A stretch of DNA of 64,000 bases from RGIG4034 sp045576455 (GTDB lineage Bacteria > Bacillota > Clostridia > Lachnospirales > Lachnospiraceae). A model generated the notes under the pieces. It did no database searches, was not told where the DNA came from, and saw nothing but the letters and a program-made list of their open reading frames with translations. The position numbers were made by a program, and so were the translations under genes. Positions 1-7,857 of this stretch are shown in pieces (within the stretch, counting starts at the first letter, position 1; each line of letters starts with the position of its first letter). The stretch spans positions 35,407-99,406 of the forward strand of contig JAZNGM010000005.1 in assembly GCA_045576455.1 (NCBI GenBank). The letters run 5' to 3'.

Positions 1-21
1 AAGAAAATGAAGAAAAAAAGA

Positions 22-190
22 AATAAATTGGTATGTATTGCCGCAGGGCACCCAAGAAATTGCCCAAAAGCAAGAATAAATTGGTAGGCATGAAGTAGTA
101 CCTACCAGTTTTTCTACAAAAAGCAAGAATGAATTGGTGGGCATGCCAAAACACCTACCAAGAAAACTGAAAAATAAAGAAATAAATTGG
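22..190. repeat. 53-bp tandem repeat with hairpin-forming units
   Basis: Four units begin at 22, 75, 128 and 181, exactly 53 bp apart, each opening with AATAAATTGG (AATGAATTGG in the third). Units 2 and 3 contain inverted arms GGTAGG/CCTACC (83-88 with 101-106) and GGTGGG/CCTACC (136-141 with 154-159), so the arms still pair although one base changed. Unit 1 keeps only TTGG/CCAA. The array may extend left of the window. The units are too degenerate for CRISPR repeats. Confidence 0.8.
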
Positions 191-220
191 CAGATATAGT
201 GGGATGTGACCCGGTTCAGC

Positions 221-1243
221 TTATTTCATATCGTTTGCACGATCATCAGCATAAACAATGCTTGTTGTATTGTCTTTTCTAAATTTGAAAGGGGTTGAGT
301 TACATATTTTTTTGAAGCTGCGGTTGAAATAGGACGTGCCTTGAAAACCGCATGCATATGCAATTTCAGTTATAGGCAAAGCTGTGGATGTTAAAAGTTC
401 ACAGCTTTTTCTTATGCGGTATTTGGTTAAATATTCGGACGTTGTAAGTCCGATGGTGGTTTGAAAAACACGACATAGGTGGTCGGTGCAGATTCCGATA
501 TGGTCCGCAACATCGTGTGCTGTAATCGGTTCTCCAAAATTTGTCGCTATATATTCCATGGCTTTTTGCATGAATTCATTACGTCGTACACTTTCCGGGG
601 TGAGTTTTATGGCATGTGAAATTGCCATGTGCCATATACCCATGAGTTCAGATATAATTTTCAGTTCAAAGCCGGCGGCGTGGGCGGAGTATAATTTTTC
701 TATATCATGCAACTTGTTAAGCAACGCTGCCTGCCACGGATTATTAAGGCTTAAGTGCTGGCCGAAAGATACATATCCGTTAATGATGGGATAGACATAT
801 TTGCTTGCAACTAGGCTTCCCGGTAGGGTAGAAATTAAATCCGGCGAAAAAACAATGCTGAAAAATTCGCAGTCTTGTTCTTCCGGATTGTTGGCAAGAT
901 GAAGCTGATAAGAATTAACAAATATGCCATCGCCCTCTTTAAGATAATGGCGGGTTCCGTTTATTTCAAAGTAGCCGCATCCTTTGGTGAGCACCAAAAA
1001 TTCAAATTCTTTATGAAGATGGGCATATAGGGAGAAACTTTTTAAATTAGTGGTATAGTGAATCTGAAGTGGAAAATCCGGTGTGCCGTGCGGTACTTTT
1101 TCAACATACTGTTCATCGACATATGCTTCTTTGACATATGCTTTTTGGGCATATGCTTTTTGGGCATATGCTTCTTTGGCATATGCTTCTTTGACATATG
1201 CTTCCTTGGACGGGGCGGTTTTTGTTATGTGCTTATGCTCCAT
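221..1243 (-). CDS. AraC-family transcriptional regulator with repetitive N-terminus
   Basis: This is a 340-residue regulator with an N-terminal cupin-like sensor (around HKEFEFLVLTKG...EGDGIFV) and a C-terminal pair of helix-turn-helix motifs (DVADHIGICTDHLCRVF and ITEIAYACGFQGTSYF), the usual AraC layout. It would bind DNA in response to a small molecule, probably a sugar because a GH31 glycosidase is divergently placed 334 bp away. The ATG is preceded by AGAAGGGAG. The first ~45 residues are an unusual run of seven 5-residue repeats (KEAYV, KEAYA, QKAYA and variants) absent from ordinary AraC proteins. The domain call is firm; the inducer is unknown. Confidence 0.9.
   Translation of the reverse strand: MEHKHITKTAPSKEAYVKEAYAKEAYAQKAYAQKAYVKEAYVDEQYVEKVPHGTPDFPLQIHYTTNLKSFSLYAHLHKEFEFLVLTKGCGYFEINGTRHYLKEGDGIFVNSYQLHLANNPEEQDCEFFSIVFSPDLISTLPGSLVASKYVYPIINGYVSFGQHLSLNNPWQAALLNKLHDIEKLYSAHAAGFELKIISELMGIWHMAISHAIKLTPESVRRNEFMQKAMEYIATNFGEPITAHDVADHIGICTDHLCRVFQTTIGLTTSEYLTKYRIRKSCELLTSTALPITEIAYACGFQGTSYFNRSFKKICNSTPFKFRKDNTTSIVYADDRANDMK
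1105..1209. repeat. 15-bp coding minisatellite in the AraC gene
   Basis: Units of 15 bp, on the + strand CATATGCTTCTTTGA and variants, start at 1120, 1135, 1150, 1165, 1180 and 1195, with a degenerate seventh at 1105. Every unit carries the palindrome CATATG except the degenerate one. Read on the minus strand they encode the 5-residue repeats of the regulator's N-terminus. Confidence 0.95.
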
Positions 1244-1280
1244 GTCGAATTCTCCCTTCTATTTGCATCATGCCTGATAC

Positions 1281-1319
1281 TTTACGCAATAGACAATAAA
1301 AATCGGAAAAGTGCGTAAA
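1281..1319. promoter_or_regulatory. Inverted repeat TTTACGCA/TGCGTAAA upstream of araC-type gene
   Basis: TTTACGCA (1281-1288) and TGCGTAAA (1312-1319) are perfect 8-bp inverted arms with centres 31 bp apart, close to three helical turns. They lie 38-76 bp upstream of the AraC-family start codon. A dimeric regulator site, possibly autoregulatory, is an inference. Confidence 0.4.
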
Positions 1320-1413
1320 TGTGTCGTTGGTGTTGTAGGAATTATGCTGACAAACATGATACAATAAATCTACAGTAAATTTAGCATGAAAGAATACTTT
1401 TCGTCAATGACGC

Positions 1414-1499
1414 ACGAATGAAGTACGATGAAGTACGATGAAGTACGAATGAAGTACGAATGAAGTACGAATGAAGCAAGAATGAAGCAAGAATGAAGC
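1414..1499. repeat. 10/11-bp tandem repeat between araC-type gene and GH31
   Basis: About eight units of ACGAATGAAGT (11 bp) or ACGATGAAGT (10 bp) run without gaps; the last ones change to AAGAATGAAGC. The 333-bp intergenic region (1244-1576) otherwise holds only the inverted repeat at 1281-1319 and the GH31 ribosome binding site. The helical-turn period could make it a phased operator array or a bent segment, or it may be replication slippage. Confidence 0.85.
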
Positions 1500-1576
1500 A
1501 AGTAAGTTTCTGCAAGGAGCAACTGTAAAAAAGAAGGTATAAGGGCTTAATAAGCAAAATCGTCAGGAGGTACAAA

Positions 1577-3541
1577 ATGTCAATAGTAACAACAAGTGAA
1601 AAAACAATTGGTTTTACGATGCGTGATGAAATCGTTAAGATTGAGGCATACGGCAAAAACTGTCTCAGGGTACGTTCAACCAGAAATACTTATTTTTCAG
1701 ATGAGAAGTGGACGTTGCTGGATGCCGAGGAAGTGCCGGTTACAATCTCAGGGGATGAAAGGGAAGCAACCATCGTAAACGGAGATATCAGCGCCAAGAT
1801 TACCCGTGCATGGGCAGGCTGTCATATTGAGTTTTTTAAGAAGGGTAAAAAAATACTTGCGACAAAAGAAGAATTTGATGTAGTAAGACGTTATCGTCAT
1901 GTGGGTGGAAATCTGTATACGGCGATGGCTACTTTTGAAGCAAATGATAATGAACATATATATGGTATCGGACAGGAGCAGAGTGACCAGCTTGACCGTA
2001 AAGGTTCAACGGCAGACCTTGTTCATACTAACACAAAGTCAACCTTACCGGTTATTTATTCATCCTTGGGCTACGGTTTCTTTTGGAACAATCCATCCGT
2101 AGGAAGATGTGAATTTGCAACAAACCGTACTTTATGGATGTCAGAATGTGCTGAGCAGGTGGATTATCTTATTTATGTTGCGGATACACCGGCTGAAACT
2201 ATGAAGATGTATTGCGATTTGACCGGTTATGCACCGAAGATGCCTAACTGGGGAGCAGGTTTCTGGCAGTGTAAATTAAGATATGAAAGCCAGGAAGACT
2301 TGCTTAATGTAGCAAGAGAATATAAGAAGAGAAATATTCCGATAGATGTTATCGTTATTGACTTTTTCCATTGGACCGAGCAGGGTAACTGGGAGTTTGA
2401 GCCATCCTTGTGGCCGGACCCGACTGCTATGTGCAAGGAACTTGAAGAAATGGGTATCCGCCCGGTGGTTTCCATCTGGCCAACCATTAACCCGAAGAGT
2501 AAAAATTATCAGGAAATGAATGACCGTAATCTGCTTATCCGCACGGAAAATGGCCAGTACGGTATGTTTGAATTCCATGGCCAGCAGGCGTATATTGATA
2601 CGACAAATCCTGAGTGCAGAAAGTTTTTATGGGAACAGGTAAAGAAAAATTACATGTCCCACGGCATTAAAACGTTCTGGCTGGATCAGGCAGAGCCGGA
2701 GGTGCATCCGCAGCAGTTTGAAAACCTTAAATTCCATTTGGGAAATGGGGCGCAGGTTGCCATGCTATATCCGTATTATTATGTAAAAACTTTCTATGAC
2801 GGATTAAAAGAAGAGGGCGAGGATTTAGTTTCCCTTACAAGAGCAGCTTATCCGGGAAGCCAGAAATTAGGTGCCGTGGTATGGAATGGTGATATTCCGT
2901 CAACCTTTAATGCCCTTAAGCAGAGTGTGACGAGCGGATTATCCATGGCAATGTGCGGAATACCATGGTGGAACAGTGATATCGGAGGATTTTTCAGTGG
3001 TAACATTGAGAGCGATTATTTCCGTGAATTGATTGTCCGTTGGTTCCAGTTTGGTCTGTTCAGCCCTGTTATGCGTCTGCATGGTGTGAGAGTGCGTACC
3101 AAAAATCAGGTAGACCGTCATCCGGGCGTATTGGAGCCAAGTGGTGGAGATAATGAAATCTGGAGCTTTGGCGAGCGGAATTATCCGATATTAAAATCAA
3201 TCATTGAGCTTCGTGACCGCTTGAAACCGTATATTTTGAAATATATGGACATTGCGTCTGAGACAGGTGCGCCGATTATGCGTCCGATGTTCTTTGATTT
3301 CCATACAGATGAAATCTGCTATACACTGGAAGACCAGTATATGTTTGGTGAAGATATTCTGTTTGCACCTATTACGGCAGAAGGGGTAACCGACAGAAAA
3401 GTATATCTTCCGGAAGGAAAATGGGTAAGAACAACCGATAAAAAGGTGTATGAGGGTGGTCAGTATATTGATTGCCATGCAGAAATCGATGAGTTTATTG
3501 CCTTTGTAAAAGAAGGTGCGAAGGTGCTGGAAGTATTTTAA
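1577..3541 (+). CDS. Glycoside hydrolase family 31 (alpha-glucosidase/alpha-xylosidase type)
   Basis: This 654-residue protein has the GH31 order: an N-terminal beta-sandwich, a (beta/alpha)8 barrel from about residue 220 and C-terminal beta domains. The nucleophile is Asp370 in FWLDQAEPE and the likely acid/base is Asp439 in VVWNGDIPST. No signal peptide is visible, so it should act in the cytoplasm on imported oligosaccharides. AGGAGG lies 6 bp before the ATG. The nearby AraC regulator probably controls it. The substrate (alpha-glucoside versus alpha-xyloside) cannot be settled from sequence alone; WLDQAEPE differs from both the WxDMNE and KTDFGE forms. Confidence 0.9.
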   Translation: MSIVTTSEKTIGFTMRDEIVKIEAYGKNCLRVRSTRNTYFSDEKWTLLDAEEVPVTISGDEREATIVNGDISAKITRAWAGCHIEFFKKGKKILATKEEFDVVRRYRHVGGNLYTAMATFEANDNEHIYGIGQEQSDQLDRKGSTADLVHTNTKSTLPVIYSSLGYGFFWNNPSVGRCEFATNRTLWMSECAEQVDYLIYVADTPAETMKMYCDLTGYAPKMPNWGAGFWQCKLRYESQEDLLNVAREYKKRNIPIDVIVIDFFHWTEQGNWEFEPSLWPDPTAMCKELEEMGIRPVVSIWPTINPKSKNYQEMNDRNLLIRTENGQYGMFEFHGQQAYIDTTNPECRKFLWEQVKKNYMSHGIKTFWLDQAEPEVHPQQFENLKFHLGNGAQVAMLYPYYYVKTFYDGLKEEGEDLVSLTRAAYPGSQKLGAVVWNGDIPSTFNALKQSVTSGLSMAMCGIPWWNSDIGGFFSGNIESDYFRELIVRWFQFGLFSPVMRLHGVRVRTKNQVDRHPGVLEPSGGDNEIWSFGERNYPILKSIIELRDRLKPYILKYMDIASETGAPIMRPMFFDFHTDEICYTLEDQYMFGEDILFAPITAEGVTDRKVYLPEGKWVRTTDKKVYEGGQYIDCHAEIDEFIAFVKEGAKVLEVF

Positions 3542-3576
3542 TTGCGGAAGTGTAAATGAGCGAGAGCGGGAGAGGG

Positions 3577-3927
3577 CTACCCCTCCTTCCCGATATCATT
3601 CAGTTCCCTCTTTTCGTTTTTGATTTCCCAATATATAAGAAAAGTTAATAAACCACGTAAAATAACAACGGCAGCGAGGATACTGAGTTTGGACCATTCA
3701 TGGACGACTACGGTACGAAGAACCTCGCTGCCGATTTTGAATTCTAAGGAAAGCGCAATTCCCTGCGCAAGCTTAAGACGTGTTTTTAAGTCATGGTGAA
3801 CCCATTGGATAAATCCTTTGAAGATATAGTAACAGAGAATAATTACACCGATAGCTTCAAAAAGGAGAGCACAGATTTCTACAACGTAAGTTAGGATTTG
3901 TTCAAATAATGGTATCAGGTTTGTCAT
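3577..3927 (-). CDS. DUF1622 family small membrane protein
   Basis: A 116-residue protein with three hydrophobic segments (around residues 8-35, 70-90 and 85-105) and the DUF1622 core, including a conserved stretch around RLKLAQGIALSLEFKIGSE. The ATG at 3927 is chosen over an upstream one because GGAGGT lies 3-8 bp before it. DUF1622 proteins are integral membrane proteins of unknown function. The gene is convergent with the GH31 gene, and the sequence CGGGA...TCCCG at 3567-3593 spanning both ends may form a weak hairpin without a T-run. Confidence 0.85.
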   Translation of the reverse strand: MTNLIPLFEQILTYVVEICALLFEAIGVIILCYYIFKGFIQWVHHDLKTRLKLAQGIALSLEFKIGSEVLRTVVVHEWSKLSILAAVVILRGLLTFLIYWEIKNEKRELNDIGKEG

Positions 3928-3996
3928 GGTACCTCCGCCTAAAAACACATGGATTATATTGTTAAGTTTCTCCTAAAAAAGCAGAATAATACAGGT

Positions 3997-4042
3997 GATA
4001 TGTACCCTACTTACTGGATGTCCAGTAAAGAGGGTACATATC
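3997..4042. repeat. 46-nt near-perfect palindrome
   Basis: Outer arms GATATGTACCCT (3997-4008) and AGGGTACATATC (4031-4042) match perfectly; inside, ACTGG (4013-4017) pairs with CCAGT (4022-4026) around the loop ATGT. No T-run follows directly, the nearest being seven T at about 4053-4060, so it is not a standard terminator. It lies between the divergent DUF1622 and chemoreceptor genes and could be an operator, an RNA hairpin or a small mobile palindrome. Confidence 0.8.
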
Positions 4043-4136
4043 AAGGTTAGTACATTGCTTTTTTTATTGCGGATTGTTTATATTTATTTTAAAATATGAG
4101 TATCTGGATTGATAATAAAATCAGGGGGAGATACTT

Positions 4137-5858
4137 ATGAATAAATCGGTAAAAGTACGGAAATTAGGCATCAGAATTAAGCTTGTCATGGCGGTAGCTA
4201 TATTAGTGCTGATAGAGTGTATTACTTTAAGTTTTGTTTTGTATAACAATATGAAAAGTAATATGATGGCAGCGGCTATAGATCAGACAGAGATGGCAGC
4301 AGATCTCGCAGCAGACAGAATCGATGCAACGATGGCTGGCACACTTAGAGATAATGACTTAGAGTCGGAGAACTATAAGACGATTCAGGAAACGTTGGTG
4401 GCTATGCGTACTAAGTGCGGTATGGCGTATCTGTATGTGCTGTATGCTGAGGACGGCGTGGTGTACTATGGCGCCGATGCGGATGATAAAGAGGAGTTGT
4501 TTGCCGGAACGGAATTTGAAGACAGTTTTGAAGAATTGAAACCTGCTTTTGAAGGTGAGTATTATGTTCAGGATTATATTGACAGTTCAGAATACGGTGA
4601 TTTGATAACAGCGTATGTTCCGCTTAAGGATGCAGATGGAAACGTTACTACAATTTTAGGTTGTGATTATGATGCTTCCACGATTAAAGAAAGACTTGAC
4701 GCAGCTTTTACCCTGACAATTATTATTACAATTGTATGCTTTACCGTAACGGTGGTATTAGTATTTATCCTGATTTCAGGAATTGTAAGAAATATTTCCA
4801 AGGTAAATGAAAAAGTAAGTTTGATTGCAGAAAATAATGACCTTTCACAAGAAATAAACATAAAATCAGGCGACGAGATAGAGCTTATTGCAGATAATAT
4901 CAACAGCATGCTTGAAGCAATGCGGCTTATTATGAATACGGTTATGCAGAAAGCAGTTACGCTGGATGAATCTTCGGCAACGGTTTCCAAAGAGGTTAAT
5001 GCTGCCAAAGACAGTATTATGAATGTTTCTGCAACGATGGAAGAGATGACCAGCGGTATGCAGGAAACTACGGAAGCCATTGTGAAGATTAACCGTTATG
5101 TAGATAATTCATGGCAGAATACGGAAGATATCATGAAGGAAGCTGAGACTGCTGCAAAAATGACTTCAAGCAGTAAAGATAAAGCAGATGATATTTGCAA
5201 GGAAGCGGTTGAAACAACAACCCTTGTAAAAGAAAAAGCGCGGGCACTTTCAGATGTATTGAATGCCCGTATTGAAGAATCCCGTGCGGTGGATCAGATT
5301 TCAACATTGACACAGGATATTATAAGAATAACAGCACAGACGAATTTGTTATCATTAAATGCCAGTATCGAGGCGGCACGTGCCGGAGAAGCAGGACGCG
5401 GATTTGCCATTGTTGCAGATGAAATCGGAAAGCTTGCAACGGATTCTGCAACGGCAGCTGAGAAAATCAGCGATGTAACGCAACAGGTTATTGAAGCGGT
5501 AGAGGCGTTGGCACAGGCAGCCGGAGAAATGCTTGAATATCTGGAAAAGACAACACTTGTCGGTTATGATAAGCTGGTTGCAACCGGTACGGATTACCAG
5601 ACAGATATACAAGGTATTTATGAGATGGTTAACCGGTTACGCAATTATTCGGAAGCATCTCTTGAAAATATGCGTAACACAAAAACTGCTATTGATTCCG
5701 TAACAGTTGCTGTCAGTGAAAGTGCCAAAGGGGTTTCTGATGTTACTGAAGTTATGCAGGAATTAATGCTGGGTGTGGATTCAGTGGCAGATACTGCGAA
5801 TGAGAATGAACAGATAGCCGACTTATTGGATAAGGAAGTAAATCGTTTTATTTTATAG
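4137..5858 (+). CDS. Methyl-accepting chemotaxis protein
   Basis: A 573-residue chemoreceptor: transmembrane helix at about 15-36, extracellular Cache-like sensor to about 190, second transmembrane helix 191-217, HAMP region to about 268, then a long coiled-coil signalling domain. The kinase-contact hairpin tip is visible at 400-430 (QTNLLSLNASIEAARAGEAG, then RGFAIVADEI). It should control CheA/CheW and flagellar rotation, implying motility, although no che or fla cluster is in the window apart from a FliD-like protein at 47.3 kb. The ligand is unknown. A terminator at 5870 ends the unit. Confidence 0.95.
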   Translation: MNKSVKVRKLGIRIKLVMAVAILVLIECITLSFVLYNNMKSNMMAAAIDQTEMAADLAADRIDATMAGTLRDNDLESENYKTIQETLVAMRTKCGMAYLYVLYAEDGVVYYGADADDKEELFAGTEFEDSFEELKPAFEGEYYVQDYIDSSEYGDLITAYVPLKDADGNVTTILGCDYDASTIKERLDAAFTLTIIITIVCFTVTVVLVFILISGIVRNISKVNEKVSLIAENNDLSQEINIKSGDEIELIADNINSMLEAMRLIMNTVMQKAVTLDESSATVSKEVNAAKDSIMNVSATMEEMTSGMQETTEAIVKINRYVDNSWQNTEDIMKEAETAAKMTSSSKDKADDICKEAVETTTLVKEKARALSDVLNARIEESRAVDQISTLTQDIIRITAQTNLLSLNASIEAARAGEAGRGFAIVADEIGKLATDSATAAEKISDVTQQVIEAVEALAQAAGEMLEYLEKTTLVGYDKLVATGTDYQTDIQGIYEMVNRLRNYSEASLENMRNTKTAIDSVTVAVSESAKGVSDVTEVMQELMLGVDSVADTANENEQIADLLDKEVNRFIL

Positions 5859-5869
5859 GATATGTAAAT

Positions 5870-5897
5870 CGGGCGGTAGTTTTTGCCGTCCGTTTTT
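5870..5897 (+). terminator. Rho-independent terminator after the chemoreceptor
   Basis: CGGGCGG (5870-5876) pairs with CCGTCCG (5886-5892), with one G-U pair, and is followed by TTTTT. Confidence 0.85.
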
Positions 5898-5956
5898 AGA
5901 ATTAATAGAAAAATGCACGAAAAGTAGAAAAATGGATTCGGCAACGGAGGGTGATT

Positions 5957-6778
5957 ATGAGACTGGGTATTAATACGACACCGGAACACAAAAGTCCGGA
6001 GGAATGGGCTAAGAAGTTATTAGAACGCGGATTAAAAGCATGTGCATTTCCGCTTGATTATCGTGCAGATGTAAACCGGATAGACGAATATGTAAAAGCA
6101 GCAAAAGAGTATGATTTACTCATTGCAGAAGTCGGCATATGGAATTCACCGCATGACCCGGATGAAAAAAAGGCACAGCACGCAAGGATGGTATGTGAAG
6201 AACAATTCCGTCTTGCAGAGTATATTCAGGCACGCTGTTGTGTAAATGTGTCAGGGGCAGCAGGACCTATCTGGTATTACTGCTATGAAGAAAACTTTAC
6301 CAAAAGGCTATATGACGACAATGTAAAATTTGTCCAAGCTTTGTGTGACAGGGTAAAACCAAAGCATACCGCGTATACATTAGAGCCAATGCAATGGATG
6401 GTGCCTGATTCACCAAGTCAATACGCCCAATTTCTTAAGGATGTTAACCGTGAAGGATTTGCTGTGCATATGGATGCGATTAACCTTATAAAAGACCCTT
6501 ATACTTATACCCATAAAAAAGAAGTAATAGATGAGGCCTTTGATTTGCTGGGTAGTCAGATAAAAAGCTGTCATCTTAAAGACCTAAAAATGGATGAAGG
6601 CCTGACAGTGGCTATACGTGAAGTGCCGCTGGGAGAGGGAAGCATGGAAATAGCCCATTATCTTGACAGAATTAATGGTTTGGATGACGATATGCCGGTA
6701 CTTATTGAACATGCACCGGACATGGTAGCGTATGATAAAGCACTTTCATATATGCGTGATAAAGGATTTTTGCAATAA
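5957..6778 (+). CDS. Sugar phosphate isomerase/epimerase family TIM-barrel protein
   Basis: A 273-residue xylose-isomerase-like TIM barrel (AP endonuclease 2 fold). Probable metal ligands are the Glu in YTLEPM, Asp/His in VHMDAINL, His in SCHLKD and Glu in VLIEHAP. Family members isomerise or epimerise sugars or inositols with a divalent metal. The ATG at 5957 is chosen because CGGAGG ends 7 bp upstream; the in-frame GTG at 5951 would touch that site. The next gene, an FMN enzyme, starts 75 bp later and is probably co-transcribed, suggesting a shared sugar- or hydroxy-acid pathway. The substrate is unknown. Confidence 0.85.
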   Translation: MRLGINTTPEHKSPEEWAKKLLERGLKACAFPLDYRADVNRIDEYVKAAKEYDLLIAEVGIWNSPHDPDEKKAQHARMVCEEQFRLAEYIQARCCVNVSGAAGPIWYYCYEENFTKRLYDDNVKFVQALCDRVKPKHTAYTLEPMQWMVPDSPSQYAQFLKDVNREGFAVHMDAINLIKDPYTYTHKKEVIDEAFDLLGSQIKSCHLKDLKMDEGLTVAIREVPLGEGSMEIAHYLDRINGLDDDMPVLIEHAPDMVAYDKALSYMRDKGFLQ

Positions 6779-6852
6779 GCGTTTGCGTGAAGTTATATAT
6801 AATATATACAGGAAACATATTTGAATATTTGTTATGGGAGGGAAGAAACAGT

Positions 6853-7734
6853 ATGGCACAAAACGGTAATTCAGATGTAATAACAAGAGAGTATTTTGAC
6901 AATCTGTTAGTTGAAATGCGGCACCTTGATAATGTAATGCCGGATACAACGCTTGAATTATATGGAGAAAAATTTGATACGCCTATTATGATGGCAGCGT
7001 TATCCCATCTTAATAATGTATGTGAAAACGGTATGGTTAAGATGGCAGAAGGAGCGAAAGCAGCTAATGCCGTCAATTGGTCGGGAATGGGAGAGCTTGA
7101 GGAACTGGAAGCGATACTTAATACCGGTGCAAGAACTATTAAGATTATTAAGCCACACGCTGACAATAAAGATATTTTCGATAGAATTGAGCACGCCCAA
7201 AAGCATAATGCGTTTGCTGTCGGAATGGATATAGACCATGCTTTTAACGGCGCCGGAGAATATGATAATGTATTTGGCCTTGCAATGAGACCGAAGACAA
7301 CGGAAGAAATAAAAGAGTTTGTGGCAGCAACGGATTTACCTTTTATAGTAAAAGGTGTGCTTAGCGCAAAAGATGCTGAGAAATGTGTAGAAGCCGGTGT
7401 AAAAGGAATTGTTGTATCCCATCATCATGGCATTATGGATTATGCAGTTCCGCCGCTTATGATTTTGCCGGAAATTGTAAAAGCGGTAGACGGTCAGATG
7501 CCGGTTTTTGTTGATTGTGGAATTGTGAGTGGAATGGATGCATTTAAAGCATTGGCACTGGGAGCAACAGCCGTATCCGTAGGACGGGCCATTATGCAGC
7601 CGCTTTCACAGAATGGAGCAAAGGGAGTGACGGACACCATTCATAGAATGACAGCTGAATTAAAAGGTGTTATGGCAAGAACCGGTATTAGTGATTTAAA
7701 ACACATGGACCCGACAGTGATCCATAAAAGATAA
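6853..7734 (+). CDS. FMN-dependent alpha-hydroxy-acid dehydrogenase family protein
   Basis: A 293-residue protein of the lactate oxidase/glycolate oxidase family: FMN TIM barrel with PFIVKGVLSAKDAEKC, GIVVSHHHG and the phosphate-binding VSVGRAIMQPL. The usual catalytic loop SNHGGR reads SHHHGI here, so the arginine after the two glycines is absent; the enzyme may differ in substrate or use an acceptor other than oxygen. GGGAGG lies about 10 bp before ATG 6853. It follows a TIM-barrel isomerase and is probably in the same operon. Typical members are 350-400 residues, so this is a short type common in anaerobic Clostridia. Confidence 0.82.
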   Translation: MAQNGNSDVITREYFDNLLVEMRHLDNVMPDTTLELYGEKFDTPIMMAALSHLNNVCENGMVKMAEGAKAANAVNWSGMGELEELEAILNTGARTIKIIKPHADNKDIFDRIEHAQKHNAFAVGMDIDHAFNGAGEYDNVFGLAMRPKTTEEIKEFVAATDLPFIVKGVLSAKDAEKCVEAGVKGIVVSHHHGIMDYAVPPLMILPEIVKAVDGQMPVFVDCGIVSGMDAFKALALGATAVSVGRAIMQPLSQNGAKGVTDTIHRMTAELKGVMARTGISDLKHMDPTVIHKR

Positions 7735-7759
7735 ACTCATCAAAATAAATGAATAACAA

Positions 7760-7828
7760 TTGTAAGAAATTTGTAAGAATTTTCACCTTTTTTTGTAAGA
7801 AATTTGTATTATAGTAAGCTAGTATTAT
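7760..7828 (+). promoter_or_regulatory. 11-bp-phased direct repeat array and promoter for the solute-binding lipoprotein
   Basis: TTGTAAG starts at 7760, 7771 and 7793, a weaker TTGTATT at 7804 and a degenerate TTCACCT at 7782: five positions exactly 11 bp apart. A candidate -10 box TATTAT is at 7823-7828. One-turn-spaced direct repeats beside a promoter are typical of OmpR/PhoB-family response-regulator sites. The regulator is not in the window. Confidence 0.6.
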
Positions 7829-7857
7829 TCGTACAAAATTATGTTGTGGAGGAGCTT

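Noticed and set aside
22..190. CRISPR array
   Set aside because: Only four units, the repeats differ from each other, spacer-like parts share hairpin sequence, and no cas gene is nearby. It fits a degenerate tandem repeat.
1058..1318. Plus-strand reading frames rich in Phe/Cys/Ala over the AraC gene start
   Set aside because: They are frame shadows of the 15-bp repeat and have no ribosome binding site.
3997..4042. Rho-independent terminator
   Set aside because: The stem is strong but no T-run follows on either strand directly, and it lies between divergent genes where none is needed.
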